Positions 1 to 6,616 of a DNA stretch of 10,531 nucleotides are shown here, in pieces. Within the stretch, counting starts at the first letter, position 1; each line of letters opens with the position of its first letter. Both the position numbers and the translations under genes were made by a program. This stretch comes from JASEFH01 sp034679905 (GTDB lineage: Archaea; Halobacteriota; Methanomicrobia; Methanomicrobiales; JACTUA01). The stretch lies in NCBI GenBank assembly GCA_034679905.1, contig JAXDAH010000050.1, positions 1 through 10,531 of the forward strand. Direction: 5' to 3'. Under the pieces are notes generated by a model. That model searched no databases, was not told where the DNA came from, and worked only from the letters and a program-made list of their open reading frames with translations.

Positions 1-374
1 GGGGGTGGGGGGCGCACCCTCCTCCCCCTTTGAAACCCCCACCCCACTTTAATGCGATAGGACCGATTATCAGGGAATGAAGAGACTTCATGCCGCAGAA
101 AGACGAACCGACCAGGAATAAAGTTCCACTCTTCGGGATACATGGGAACCCGCCTGTCTCGGGGATCGGGCCCGATCGCACCGCAGGAACGGGCGAGGGG
201 GCCGGCCCTTGCAGGGGGTGCTCTCAATCCTATCGATGCATGGTCTCCCGAAGAGGACCGGCATGATGAGGCGGAGGGGCGTTGAACGGCAGTAGTCTGC
301 CAGCGCAGAACGCTGCCGCCGCCATCCCGCTCGGACTCCGGGCTGCAGTCTCTCGCCCCGTGCGCCGGGCGCGA
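1..374. other. Gap downstream of uvrB, no convincing gene
   Basis: No convincing gene lies here. The left edge carries a G-run/C-run inverted repeat, listed separately. A 14-bp perfect palindrome, GATCGGGCCCGATC, sits at 164-177, and GGGCCGGCCC at 199-208. Just beyond the uvrB stop are two small tandem stem-loops: GGCAG/CTGCC (288-292 with 297-301) and CAGCG/CGCTG (301-305 with 311-315). They could shape the 3' end of the uvrB mRNA, but no T-run follows them on the minus strand, so I do not call a terminator. Two short plus-strand ORFs, at 90-266 (58 codons) and 142-285 (47 codons), overlap in different frames. They lack a clear ribosome binding site and any recognisable family, so neither is annotated as a gene. 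Confidence 0.6.
2..45. repeat. 10-bp G/C-run inverted repeat with G-quadruplex pattern
   Basis: Positions 2-11 (GGGGTGGGGG) are the exact reverse complement of 36-45, giving a 10-bp stem with a 24-nt loop. Read on the minus strand, 45-17 contains four G-runs of 4, 5, 5 and 3 bases. They are separated by loops of 1, 7 and 4 bases, which fits the usual intramolecular G-quadruplex pattern. On the plus strand the stem is followed by CTTTAA, so it might also act as a terminator for a gene left of the window. Both roles are inference; only the sequence symmetry is seen. Confidence 0.45.
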
Positions 375-2312
375 TCAGGCCTTCGCGCCCATCCGCTGGT
401 TGAGGTTCTTTATGGTATCCCGAAGCGCGATCGCCCGCTCGAAGTCCAGGTTCTCCGCCGCCTCCCGCATCTTCGCCTCCAGCTCGATGATGAGGTTCGG
501 GATCTCCTTTTTTGGAACGTGCTTCACGTCCTTCACGTCGACCTCGCGGTCCCGGATCGGTTTTTTGATCGTCTGCGGGGTGATGCCGTGCTCGCGGTTG
601 TAGGCCAGCTGAAGCTCCCGCCGACGGGCGATCTCCGAGAGGGCCCTCTGGATGGAGCCGGTTTTGTTGTCCGCGTAGAGGATCACCCGGGAGTTGACGT
701 TCCGCGCCGCACGCCCGATGATCTGGATCAGGCTCCGCTCGTCCCGCAGGAACCCCTCCTTGTCGGCGTCCAGGATGCCGATGAACCCGACCTCGGGGAT
801 GTCCAGACCCTCCCGCAGCAGGTTGATCCCGACGAGGACGTCGAACTTGCCCAGGCGCAGCTGGCGAATGATCTCCGTCCTCTCGATGGTGTCGATCTCC
901 GAGTGCAGGTAGCGGGTTTTGATCCCCCGCTCCGCCAGGTATTCGGAGAGCTCCTCGGCGAGCCTCTTCGTGAGCGTGGTCAGCAGGGCGCGGTCGCCCT
1001 GGCGGATGGTCGCCTCGATCTCCCCGATCACGTCCTGCGTCTGCCCGTCCACCTTCCGCACCTCCACCAGGGGCTCGACGAGCCCCGTGGGGCGAATGAT
1101 CTGCTCGGCGACCACCGCCGAGCGTTCGAGTTCGTAGGGGCCCGGCGTGGCGGAGACGAAGATCGCCTGCCGCATGTAGCGCTCGAACTCGGCGAACTTC
1201 AGCGGGCGGTTGTCATACGCGCTCGGCAGACGGAACCCGTAGTCCACGAGCGACTTCTTGCGGGAGTGGTCCCCGTTGAACATCCCGTGGAGCTGGGGCA
1301 GCGTTTGGTGGCTCTCGTCGATGAACATCAGGAAGTCGTGGGGGAAGTAGTCCAGCAGGCAGTAGGGCTTCTCCCCCGGGAGGCGGTTGTCGAAGTGGCG
1401 GGAGTAGTTCTCGATACCCTTGCAGGTGCCGGTCTCCTCGATCATCTCGATGTCATAGAGCGTCCTCTGCTGCAGGCGGTGCGCCTCCAGCGGCGGCAGT
1501 TCGGGGAGACGCTGCTCCAGCTCCGCGAGGATGGTCTGTACCGCCCGGGTCCGCGCGCTCTCGGGCGTGACGAAGTGGCGGGCCGGGTAGACGTAGAAGT
1601 ACTGCAGCTCCTCTTTCACCGCCCCCGTGTTACGGTCGAGCTCGCGGATCCGCTCCACCTCGCTGCCGAAGAGCTCGATGCGGATGATGTTGTTGAAGTA
1701 GCCGGGCATGAGGTCGATCACGTCCCCCTTCACACGGAAGCGGCCCGGCTGAAGCTCCATGTCGTTCCGCTCGAACTGGATCTCCACCAGCCGCTGGAGG
1801 ATATCGTTTCTCTGCACCGCATCCCCCACCTTCAGCTCGAACCCCATGCTCCGGAAGTTCTCGGGGTTGCCGAGCCCGTAGATGCAGGAGACCGAGGCGA
1901 CCACGATCACGTCCGACCGCATGGCGAGCGATGCGGTGGCGGAGAGACGGAGCTGCTCGAGCTTGGGGTTGATCGCCGCATCCTTCTCGATGTACTGGTC
2001 CTTTTTCGGGATATAGGACTCCGGCTGGTAATAGTCGTAATAGGATACGAAGTACTCCACGCGGTTCTGCGGGAAGAACTCCTTGAACTCGTTATAGAGC
2101 TGGGCGGCGAGCGTCTTGTTGTGGGCGATCACCAGTGTCGGCTTCTGGACCGCCTGGATGACGTTCGCCATGGTGAAGGTCTTTCCCGAACCCGTGACGC
2201 CGAGGAGCGTCTGGAAGCGGTGGCCCGCGCGGACCCCGGCGACCAGCTCCCCTATCGCCGCCGGCTGGGAGCCCTTCGGACGGAACTCGGATACGAGGTT
2301 GAACTCTTGCAC
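375..2312 (-). CDS. uvrB: UvrABC excinuclease subunit B (UvrB helicase)
   Basis: UvrB is the damage-verifying subunit of nucleotide excision repair. It is loaded by UvrA, inserts a beta-hairpin behind the lesion and recruits UvrC. The 645 residues are close to the usual 660-680. Seen in order: Walker A GVTGSGKT (38-45), beta-hairpin motif YYDYYQPESYIP (91-102), DEAD-like DESH (332-335), SATP (387-390), GINLLREGLDIPEV (495-508), QIIGRAARN (530-538), and a C-terminal UVR domain (about 605-640) that pairs with the matching domain of UvrC. The start is GTG; no clear Shine-Dalgarno sequence precedes it. A weak AT-rich TTAAGA box about 28 nt upstream would give an almost leaderless transcript. Unlike uvrA and uvrC, this gene stands alone: the DUF1538/P-II operon on the other strand separates it from uvrC. 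All key motifs are intact, so it should be functional. Confidence 0.98.
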   Translation of the reverse strand: MQEFNLVSEFRPKGSQPAAIGELVAGVRAGHRFQTLLGVTGSGKTFTMANVIQAVQKPTLVIAHNKTLAAQLYNEFKEFFPQNRVEYFVSYYDYYQPESYIPKKDQYIEKDAAINPKLEQLRLSATASLAMRSDVIVVASVSCIYGLGNPENFRSMGFELKVGDAVQRNDILQRLVEIQFERNDMELQPGRFRVKGDVIDLMPGYFNNIIRIELFGSEVERIRELDRNTGAVKEELQYFYVYPARHFVTPESARTRAVQTILAELEQRLPELPPLEAHRLQQRTLYDIEMIEETGTCKGIENYSRHFDNRLPGEKPYCLLDYFPHDFLMFIDESHQTLPQLHGMFNGDHSRKKSLVDYGFRLPSAYDNRPLKFAEFERYMRQAIFVSATPGPYELERSAVVAEQIIRPTGLVEPLVEVRKVDGQTQDVIGEIEATIRQGDRALLTTLTKRLAEELSEYLAERGIKTRYLHSEIDTIERTEIIRQLRLGKFDVLVGINLLREGLDIPEVGFIGILDADKEGFLRDERSLIQIIGRAARNVNSRVILYADNKTGSIQRALSEIARRRELQLAYNREHGITPQTIKKPIRDREVDVKDVKHVPKKEIPNLIIELEAKMREAAENLDFERAIALRDTIKNLNQRMGAKA

Positions 2313-2325
2313 GATGCCTATTATT

Positions 2326-2501
2326 GGGTGCCGGAGATCTTAACTGCTGGGGTGGCGGGGCAAAAGTGTCGCTGCGGGACGGCTGCGGGGGCGTGTGCCG
2401 GGCGGCACCAGGACCCTGTACGCCGAACACCGGGCGCAAATCCTCCCGACCCTGCGCCTGGCATCGGGGACCGCACGGGGCTCGATCGGGTGCCGGAGAT
2501 C
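2326..2501. repeat. 14-bp direct repeat pair upstream of uvrB
   Basis: GGGTGCCGGAGATC occurs exactly at 2326-2339 and again at 2488-2501, 162 bp apart. The first copy ends 14 nt before the uvrB start codon, between the weak TATA-like box and the start. It may be a regulator site or a chance or duplication remnant; the sequence alone does not decide. Confidence 0.35.
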
Positions 2502-2617
2502 GCGGGGACGCGTGCCGCGCAGCGGCAGCCGGCAGGAGTGCGCCCGACCCGCAATCCCCGGAGAGGGGAGGGCATCGTTGAAGCCGGGCGCCTGCGCCCC
2601 AGGATATGCAGCATGGC

Positions 2618-2628
2618 TATTTTTATGG
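2618..2628 (+). promoter_or_regulatory. TATA box for DUF1538/P-II operon
   Basis: CTATTTTTATG is the only strongly AT-rich stretch in this part of the GC-rich intergenic region. An archaeal transcript normally starts about 25 nt downstream of the box centre, here near 2647-2650, which would leave a leader of about 40 nt before the ATG at 2688. The predicted start falls inside a 7-bp dyad. Confidence 0.5.
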
Positions 2629-2641
2629 GATGTCGTTTCAT

Positions 2642-2660
2642 TCGATGCCGGCAGCATCGA
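2642..2660 (+). promoter_or_regulatory. 7-bp dyad at predicted transcript start or leader
   Basis: TCGATGC (2642-2648) and GCATCGA (2654-2660) are perfect inverted repeats around a 5-nt spacer. The element overlaps the predicted transcription start and leader of the DUF1538 gene. It could be an operator bound by a dimeric regulator or an mRNA stem-loop. Only the symmetry is seen; the role is inference. Confidence 0.35.
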
Positions 2661-2687
2661 TGTTCGCGGCATGCGGGGACGGTCTGA

Positions 2688-4169
2688 ATGGTCAGAAATA
2701 TTCTGGTGAAACTGCGGGAGGCAACGCAGTCGGTGCTGCCTGTCAGCGCCATCGTGCTCGCCCTGCACGCCACCATCGCCCCCATGCCGATCTGGACATT
2801 GATCCTCTTTCTGACGGGCGCCATTCTGCTCATTGCGGGCATGAGCGTCTTCACCCTGGGTGCGGACATCGCGATGGTGCCCATCGGCGAATCGTTCGGA
2901 TCCGCACTGACGAAAACCAGAAAGCTCTGGCTGTTCGTTGCCGGCGGATTCGTCCTGGGCATGGTGCTCACGGTCGCCGAGCCGGATCTGCAGGTGCTGG
3001 CCCGGCAGGTGCCGGCAGTTCCGAGTGTGGTCCTGATCGCTGCGGTGGGGCTCGGCGTGGGATTGTTCCTGATCTTCGGGCTGCTGAGGATCCTGTTCCA
3101 GTTCCCGCTTCACGTCCTATTCGTCGCATCGTATGCGCTGGTGTTCGCGGTCGCCTCGTTCACAGCTCCAGACTATCTGGCCGTCGGATTCGACTCGGGC
3201 GGGGTGACCACCGGCCCGATCACGGTTCCCTTCATCCTCGCGCTGGGTGCCGGCATCTCGGCGGCGATTGGCGGCAGGAATACCGATGAGAACAGTTTCG
3301 GCCTCTGCGCACTCTCTTCGATCGGGCCCATCCTGGTCGTGCTGGTGATGGGGATGTTCTTCGATCCGTCGGTCTCCGCGCACGCCTTCGAACCCCCTGC
3401 CGGCATCGAGGGCGTCGGGGAGTTCTTCGCGATCCTCGGGAACGGGTTTCTCCAGTTCTCCCGCGAGGTCCTGACCGTCCTTCTCCCCATCGTGGTCATC
3501 TTCACGCTGTTCCAGCTCGTGCACCTGAGGCTGTCGAGAACCGCGCTGATACGGATCCTGATCGGTATCGTGTATACGCTCATCGGCCTGGCGGCGATCC
3601 TGACCGGTGTAAATCTCGGGTTCATGCCGGCCGGCATCTACATCGGAAACCACATCGCCGCCATGCCCTACCGCTGGGTGCTTCTGCCCCTCGGCGCAAT
3701 CGTCGGCTTCTTTATCGTCTACGCGGAGCCGGCGGTGCACGTGCTCAACACGCAGGTCGAGAATATCACCATCGGCGCCATATCGAGAAGGATGATGATG
3801 GCGGCATTGTCCATAGGCGCGAGTGCCGCTCTGGTCCTCTCGATCTTCCGGGTCCTGAGCGGCATCGAGATCTGGTACTTCCTGGTTCCCGGCTACGCCG
3901 TCGCTCTGGCCCTGACATTCTTCACTCCCGCGCTCTTTACGGCGATCGCATTCGACGCCGGCGGGGTGGCATCGGGAACCATGACCGTGGCTTTCCTGCT
4001 GCCGTTTGCCGTGGGCATCTGCGAGGCCGTCGGAGGGAACGTGATAACGGATGCCTTTGGCATCGTAGCGATGGTGGCGATGATGCCTCTGATCACCGTG
4101 CAGCTCATGGGGCTGATCCACCAGTCGATACGCAGCAGGACCCGGGAGGGTAGCGGTGAGACAGATTGA
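2688..4169 (+). CDS. Tandem DUF1538 integral membrane protein, putative ion carrier
   Basis: This is a 493-residue, very hydrophobic protein with about 14 membrane segments arranged as 7+7, made of two DUF1538 units. The internal repeat is plain: an AEP motif at 97-99 matches one at 346-348, and FDSGGVTTG..TV (168-180) matches FDAGGVASG..TV (422-434). In each copy this is followed by a Gly-rich helix ending in GG (195-196 and 449-450). Conserved AEP, D-S/A-GG and IGG/VGG motifs within the membrane suggest a substrate or ion path. The substrate is unknown. From memory, paired single-unit DUF1538 proteins in a halophilic bacterium were reported as a two-component Na+(Li+,K+)/H+ antiporter; here both units are fused. 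The start is ATG with only a weak ribosome binding site. The P-II-like gene overlaps its stop, so the two products probably act together at the membrane. Confidence 0.93.
   Translation: MVRNILVKLREATQSVLPVSAIVLALHATIAPMPIWTLILFLTGAILLIAGMSVFTLGADIAMVPIGESFGSALTKTRKLWLFVAGGFVLGMVLTVAEPDLQVLARQVPAVPSVVLIAAVGLGVGLFLIFGLLRILFQFPLHVLFVASYALVFAVASFTAPDYLAVGFDSGGVTTGPITVPFILALGAGISAAIGGRNTDENSFGLCALSSIGPILVVLVMGMFFDPSVSAHAFEPPAGIEGVGEFFAILGNGFLQFSREVLTVLLPIVVIFTLFQLVHLRLSRTALIRILIGIVYTLIGLAAILTGVNLGFMPAGIYIGNHIAAMPYRWVLLPLGAIVGFFIVYAEPAVHVLNTQVENITIGAISRRMMMAALSIGASAALVLSIFRVLSGIEIWYFLVPGYAVALALTFFTPALFTAIAFDAGGVASGTMTVAFLLPFAVGICEAVGGNVITDAFGIVAMVAMMPLITVQLMGLIHQSIRSRTREGSGETD
4155..4168 (+). promoter_or_regulatory. 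Shine-Dalgarno GGTGAG and TTG start in stop/start overlap
   Basis: GGTGAG at 4155-4160 complements the archaeal 16S 3' end and lies 5 nt before a TTG at 4166-4168. The TTG overlaps the TGA stop (4167-4169) of the DUF1538 gene. This favours the TTG as start of the P-II-like gene with coupled translation. In-frame alternatives are the ATG at 4175 and a TTG at 4190 preceded by GGAGGGAG. Confidence 0.55.
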
Positions 4170-4930
4170 ACCGTATGGAGGGAGACGAATTGTTTGATGA
4201 TGGAGACGATGCCACCCACTCCAACGGGGGCCGGTCGGGAGGGGTGCCGGTGCAGGATCCAGCGAAATCGGTATTCCTGAGTATTCTGGTCGTCATCGCG
4301 GACAGGGGACGGGGCGAGCAGCTCCTGGCGCTTGCCGTGGAAGACGGCGTGCCGTTCAGCCTGCTGACCCGGGGTAGAGGGACCGCGGATACGAAACTCC
4401 TCTGCTATCTGGGACTGGGGGAACCGGAGAAAGACATCCTGTACAGTCTCGTACACGCCGGGGCATCCCGGAGCATCCTGGAAAAGCTTAACGCCAGGTT
4501 GCTTCCTAAAGAGGAGTACAGAGGGATTGCGTTCGCCATGCCGATCACCGCCATGGCGGATACACTACCGGACAAGCCGCTGCAGGAATCGACCTGGGAG
4601 CCAGAGATGCCAACGGAACAGCCATACGACCTGATCGTGGCGGTCACCAATCAGGGTTATGCGGATGAGGTCATGGACGTGGCGAGAGCCGCCGGAGCCC
4701 GCGGGGGCACGGTGCTGCCCGCACGGAGTATCAGCCCCGAGAAGGTCCGGGAGTTCTTCGGCGTGTCCATCCACCCGGAGAAGGAGATGCTGTTCATCCT
4801 TGCGAAGCGAGAGGCCCGCCCGCGGATCATGGCAGCGATCGCCGATAAAAAAGGGCTCCAGACGGATGCGCAGACCGTCGTCTTCTCCCTCCCGGTCAGC
4901 GGCGTGGCGGGGCTGCCGCCGGAGGCCTGA
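4166..4930 (+). CDS. Tandem P-II-like signalling protein paired with DUF1538
   Basis: The 254-residue soluble protein holds two P-II (GlnB-like, ferredoxin fold) units, about 36-132 and 153-250, joined by an acidic/proline linker. The halves align: GLGEPEKDILYSLV (83-96) against GVSIHPEKEMLFIL (199-212), and IAFAMPITAMA (121-131) against VVFSLPVSGVAG (238-249). P-II proteins are usually single units of about 110 residues forming trimers that bind ATP/ADP and effectors and press a T-loop onto a partner, often a transporter. No classical GlnB T-loop tyrosine segment is seen, so uridylylation is unlikely. Residues 1-35 are acidic and Gly-rich, probably disordered. The gene overlaps the DUF1538 stop by 4 nt, so its likely partner is that membrane protein. 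The start could instead be the ATG at residue 4. It probably senses a nucleotide or metabolite and gates the carrier; the ligand cannot be told. Confidence 0.85.
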   Translation: MNRMEGDELFDDGDDATHSNGGRSGGVPVQDPAKSVFLSILVVIADRGRGEQLLALAVEDGVPFSLLTRGRGTADTKLLCYLGLGEPEKDILYSLVHAGASRSILEKLNARLLPKEEYRGIAFAMPITAMADTLPDKPLQESTWEPEMPTEQPYDLIVAVTNQGYADEVMDVARAAGARGGTVLPARSISPEKVREFFGVSIHPEKEMLFILAKREARPRIMAAIADKKGLQTDAQTVVFSLPVSGVAGLPPEA

Positions 4931-5062
4931 AGGTCGCGGATGCACGGCCACGCCGGCACGGTGCCGGGTGCGGGATATATGCGGCCCGATGCTCCTGCAG
5001 CGATGCCGGAGAGGGGTACGAGTCACCCAGACCCGTGCTCCTGCCGGCGCGGTCCCCCGGTC
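4931..5062. other. Convergent gap between P-II-like gene and uvrC
   Basis: This is a 132-nt space between two convergent stops. It contains short GC-rich dyads, such as CGGCAC/GTGCCG, but no T-run on either strand long enough to call a terminator. The minus strand shows no reading-frame continuation resembling the helix-hairpin-helix domain missing from UvrC. Confidence 0.5.
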
Positions 5063-6616
5063 TCATCCCGTGAGCTTCTTCGAGCGCAGCAGGCGGTTGT
5101 AGGTGACGGCGACCCGATGCGCCTCGTCGCGGATCTCCTGGAGGAAGAGCGAGGCGCGCTCCTTCTTCTGGATGGGCAGCGGGAAGCGGAGACCGGGGAT
5201 GTAGATCTCCTCCTCCCGCTTGGCGATGGCGATGGCGGGGATGGAGAGCGAGAGCCGCCGAAGCTCGGCGAGCGCGGCAGAGAGCTGCCCCTTCCCGCCG
5301 TCGACGACGATCAGGTCGGGCAGAGCGCCCCCCTCCTTCTGCAGGCGGGCGTAGCGCCGCCGCACCACTTCGGCGATGGCGGCGGTGTCGTCCACCCCCT
5401 CGACCGAACGGATGCGGAACTTGCGGTAATTCCGCTTGTCCGGCTTCCCCTCGCGGAACTGCACCATCGCCCCCACGGTCGAGGTGCCGGCGAGGTGGGA
5501 GATGTCGAAGCACTCGATGACGCGCGGCAGGTCGGGCAGGTGCAGGCTCTTTTTGAGCGCCTCGAGCTTGATCTGCTCCCCGAAGAACGCCGCCTCGATG
5601 TTCTTCTGCACCAGGTCCAGCAGCCGTCTCTTCTCCCCCCGCGCGGGGACCGTGATCCGTACGGACTTCCCCTTGCGGTAGGCGAGATACTCCTGCAGGG
5701 AGTCTCCCGCCGCCTGGGGGAGGATCAGCTCCGCCGGGGGCTCGCGGTCCGCATAGTAGCGGGCGACGAACTCCTCCAGGAACTCCTCGCCGCCCTCGAA
5801 ACTGAACCACTCCCTGTCCGTGAGCGTCCCCCGCTGCACCGCAAAGACCATCACCCAGACGCGTCCCCCGGCGGCCACGAAATTGATGACGTCCTCGTCG
5901 TGCTTCTTCTGGCGGTCGACGTGCTGGCGCTCGCCGAGGTGCTCGATCGCCTGGATCTGCCTGCGGAGCTCCAGCGCCTTCTCGAACGCCTCCGCCCTCG
6001 CGCACGCCTCCATCTCGGCGCGCAGGGCGGAGAGCAGCTCCGCGCTCCTCCCCCGCAGGACCGCCTCCGCCCGCTTCACGCTCTCGCGGTACTCCTCCTT
6101 CCCGATCTTCCCGATGCAGGGGGCGCTGCAGGACTGCATGTGGTAGCGCAGGCACGCCTTCTTCGGGAGACGTCGGCAGGTCCGCAGGCGGAAGGTCTTT
6201 TTCAGCACCTGCAGGATGTAGTCCCGCTCCTGGGCGGAGACGAAGGGCCCGAAGAGGCTGCCGCTCCCGCCGCCGGGCCGGCGTGCCATGGCGATGCGGG
6301 GGAACTCCTCGTCGGTGAGCTGGATGTAGGCAAAGCTCTTGGCATCCTTCAAGTCGATGTTGTACTTCGGCTGGTGCCGCTTGATCAGGGTGGACTCCAG
6401 GATCAGCGCCTCGGTCTCGGTATCGGTGACCATATAGTCGACGGTGGCGATGCGCTCCACCAGCCTCGCGGTCTTGGGATCGAGCGGCCGCTTCTGGAAG
6501 TAACTCGCCACCCTTTTTTTGAGGTGCTTCGCCTTGCCGATGTAGAGGATCTCCCCGTCCTGGTCGCGGAAGAGGTAGCAGCCGGGTTCGGCGGGGAGGT
6601 GATCGAGCGCTATCAT
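5063..6616 (-). CDS. uvrC: UvrABC excinuclease subunit C, lacking C-terminal HhH domain
   Basis: UvrC binds the UvrB-DNA complex and makes the 3' and 5' cuts. Domains in the 517 residues: an N-terminal GIY-YIG nuclease (3' cut) with Y14, Y25, K28, R35, E74 and N86 in the family pattern; a four-cysteine cluster C147, C155, C163, C167, matching the reported iron-sulphur site of UvrC; a UVR domain (about 196-231) for binding UvrB; and an RNase H-like nuclease (5' cut) with the triad D371, D439, H500. The protein ends at residue 517, just after the RNase H-like domain, whereas bacterial UvrC is usually about 590-620 with a helix-hairpin-helix pair for DNA binding. The ATG at 6616 is fixed by the ATGA overlap with the uvrA stop and by the family N-terminus LPAEPGCYLF; the open frame continues upstream inside uvrA but is not protein-like. 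It is co-transcribed with uvrA. Confidence 0.97.
   Translation of the reverse strand: MIALDHLPAEPGCYLFRDQDGEILYIGKAKHLKKRVASYFQKRPLDPKTARLVERIATVDYMVTDTETEALILESTLIKRHQPKYNIDLKDAKSFAYIQLTDEEFPRIAMARRPGGGSGSLFGPFVSAQERDYILQVLKKTFRLRTCRRLPKKACLRYHMQSCSAPCIGKIGKEEYRESVKRAEAVLRGRSAELLSALRAEMEACARAEAFEKALELRRQIQAIEHLGERQHVDRQKKHDEDVINFVAAGGRVWVMVFAVQRGTLTDREWFSFEGGEEFLEEFVARYYADREPPAELILPQAAGDSLQEYLAYRKGKSVRITVPARGEKRRLLDLVQKNIEAAFFGEQIKLEALKKSLHLPDLPRVIECFDISHLAGTSTVGAMVQFREGKPDKRNYRKFRIRSVEGVDDTAAIAEVVRRRYARLQKEGGALPDLIVVDGGKGQLSAALAELRRLSLSIPAIAIAKREEEIYIPGLRFPLPIQKKERASLFLQEIRDEAHRVAVTYNRLLRSKKLTG

Larger units (their letters stand above)
2313..2687. promoter_or_regulatory. Divergent intergenic region between uvrB and DUF1538 gene
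   Basis: This 375-nt stretch lies between two divergent starts and holds no supported gene; the long reading frames crossing it are antisense to uvrB and have no protein-like composition. It contains a TATA-like box for the plus-strand operon and a weak TTAAGA box (about 2338-2343) for uvrB. A 14-bp direct repeat occurs at 2326-2339 and 2488-2501. GC-rich dyads are present: GTGCC/GGCAC (2395-2399 with 2404-2408), TGCCGC/GCGGCA (2513-2518 with 2522-2527) and GGGCGC/GCGCCC (2586-2591 with 2594-2599). Some of these are expected by chance at this GC content. Confidence 0.6.

Noticed and set aside
90..266. 58-codon plus-strand ORF with three cysteines near its end, and an overlapping 47-codon ORF at 142-285
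   Set aside because: No ribosome binding site, no family resemblance, no consistent GC-rich third positions; a weak TTTAAT at 49-54 is not enough to call a gene.
282..2687. 801-codon plus-strand open frame opposite uvrB
   Set aside because: It is antisense to a fully motif-supported uvrB; its translation is Leu/Asp/Arg/Val-rich and matches no family, as expected for a mirror frame in GC-rich DNA.
3117..4121. 334-codon minus-strand frame opposite the DUF1538 gene
   Set aside because: It is highly polar, rich in Asp, His and Arg, and is the mirror of membrane-protein codons; the plus strand has clear DUF1538 motifs.
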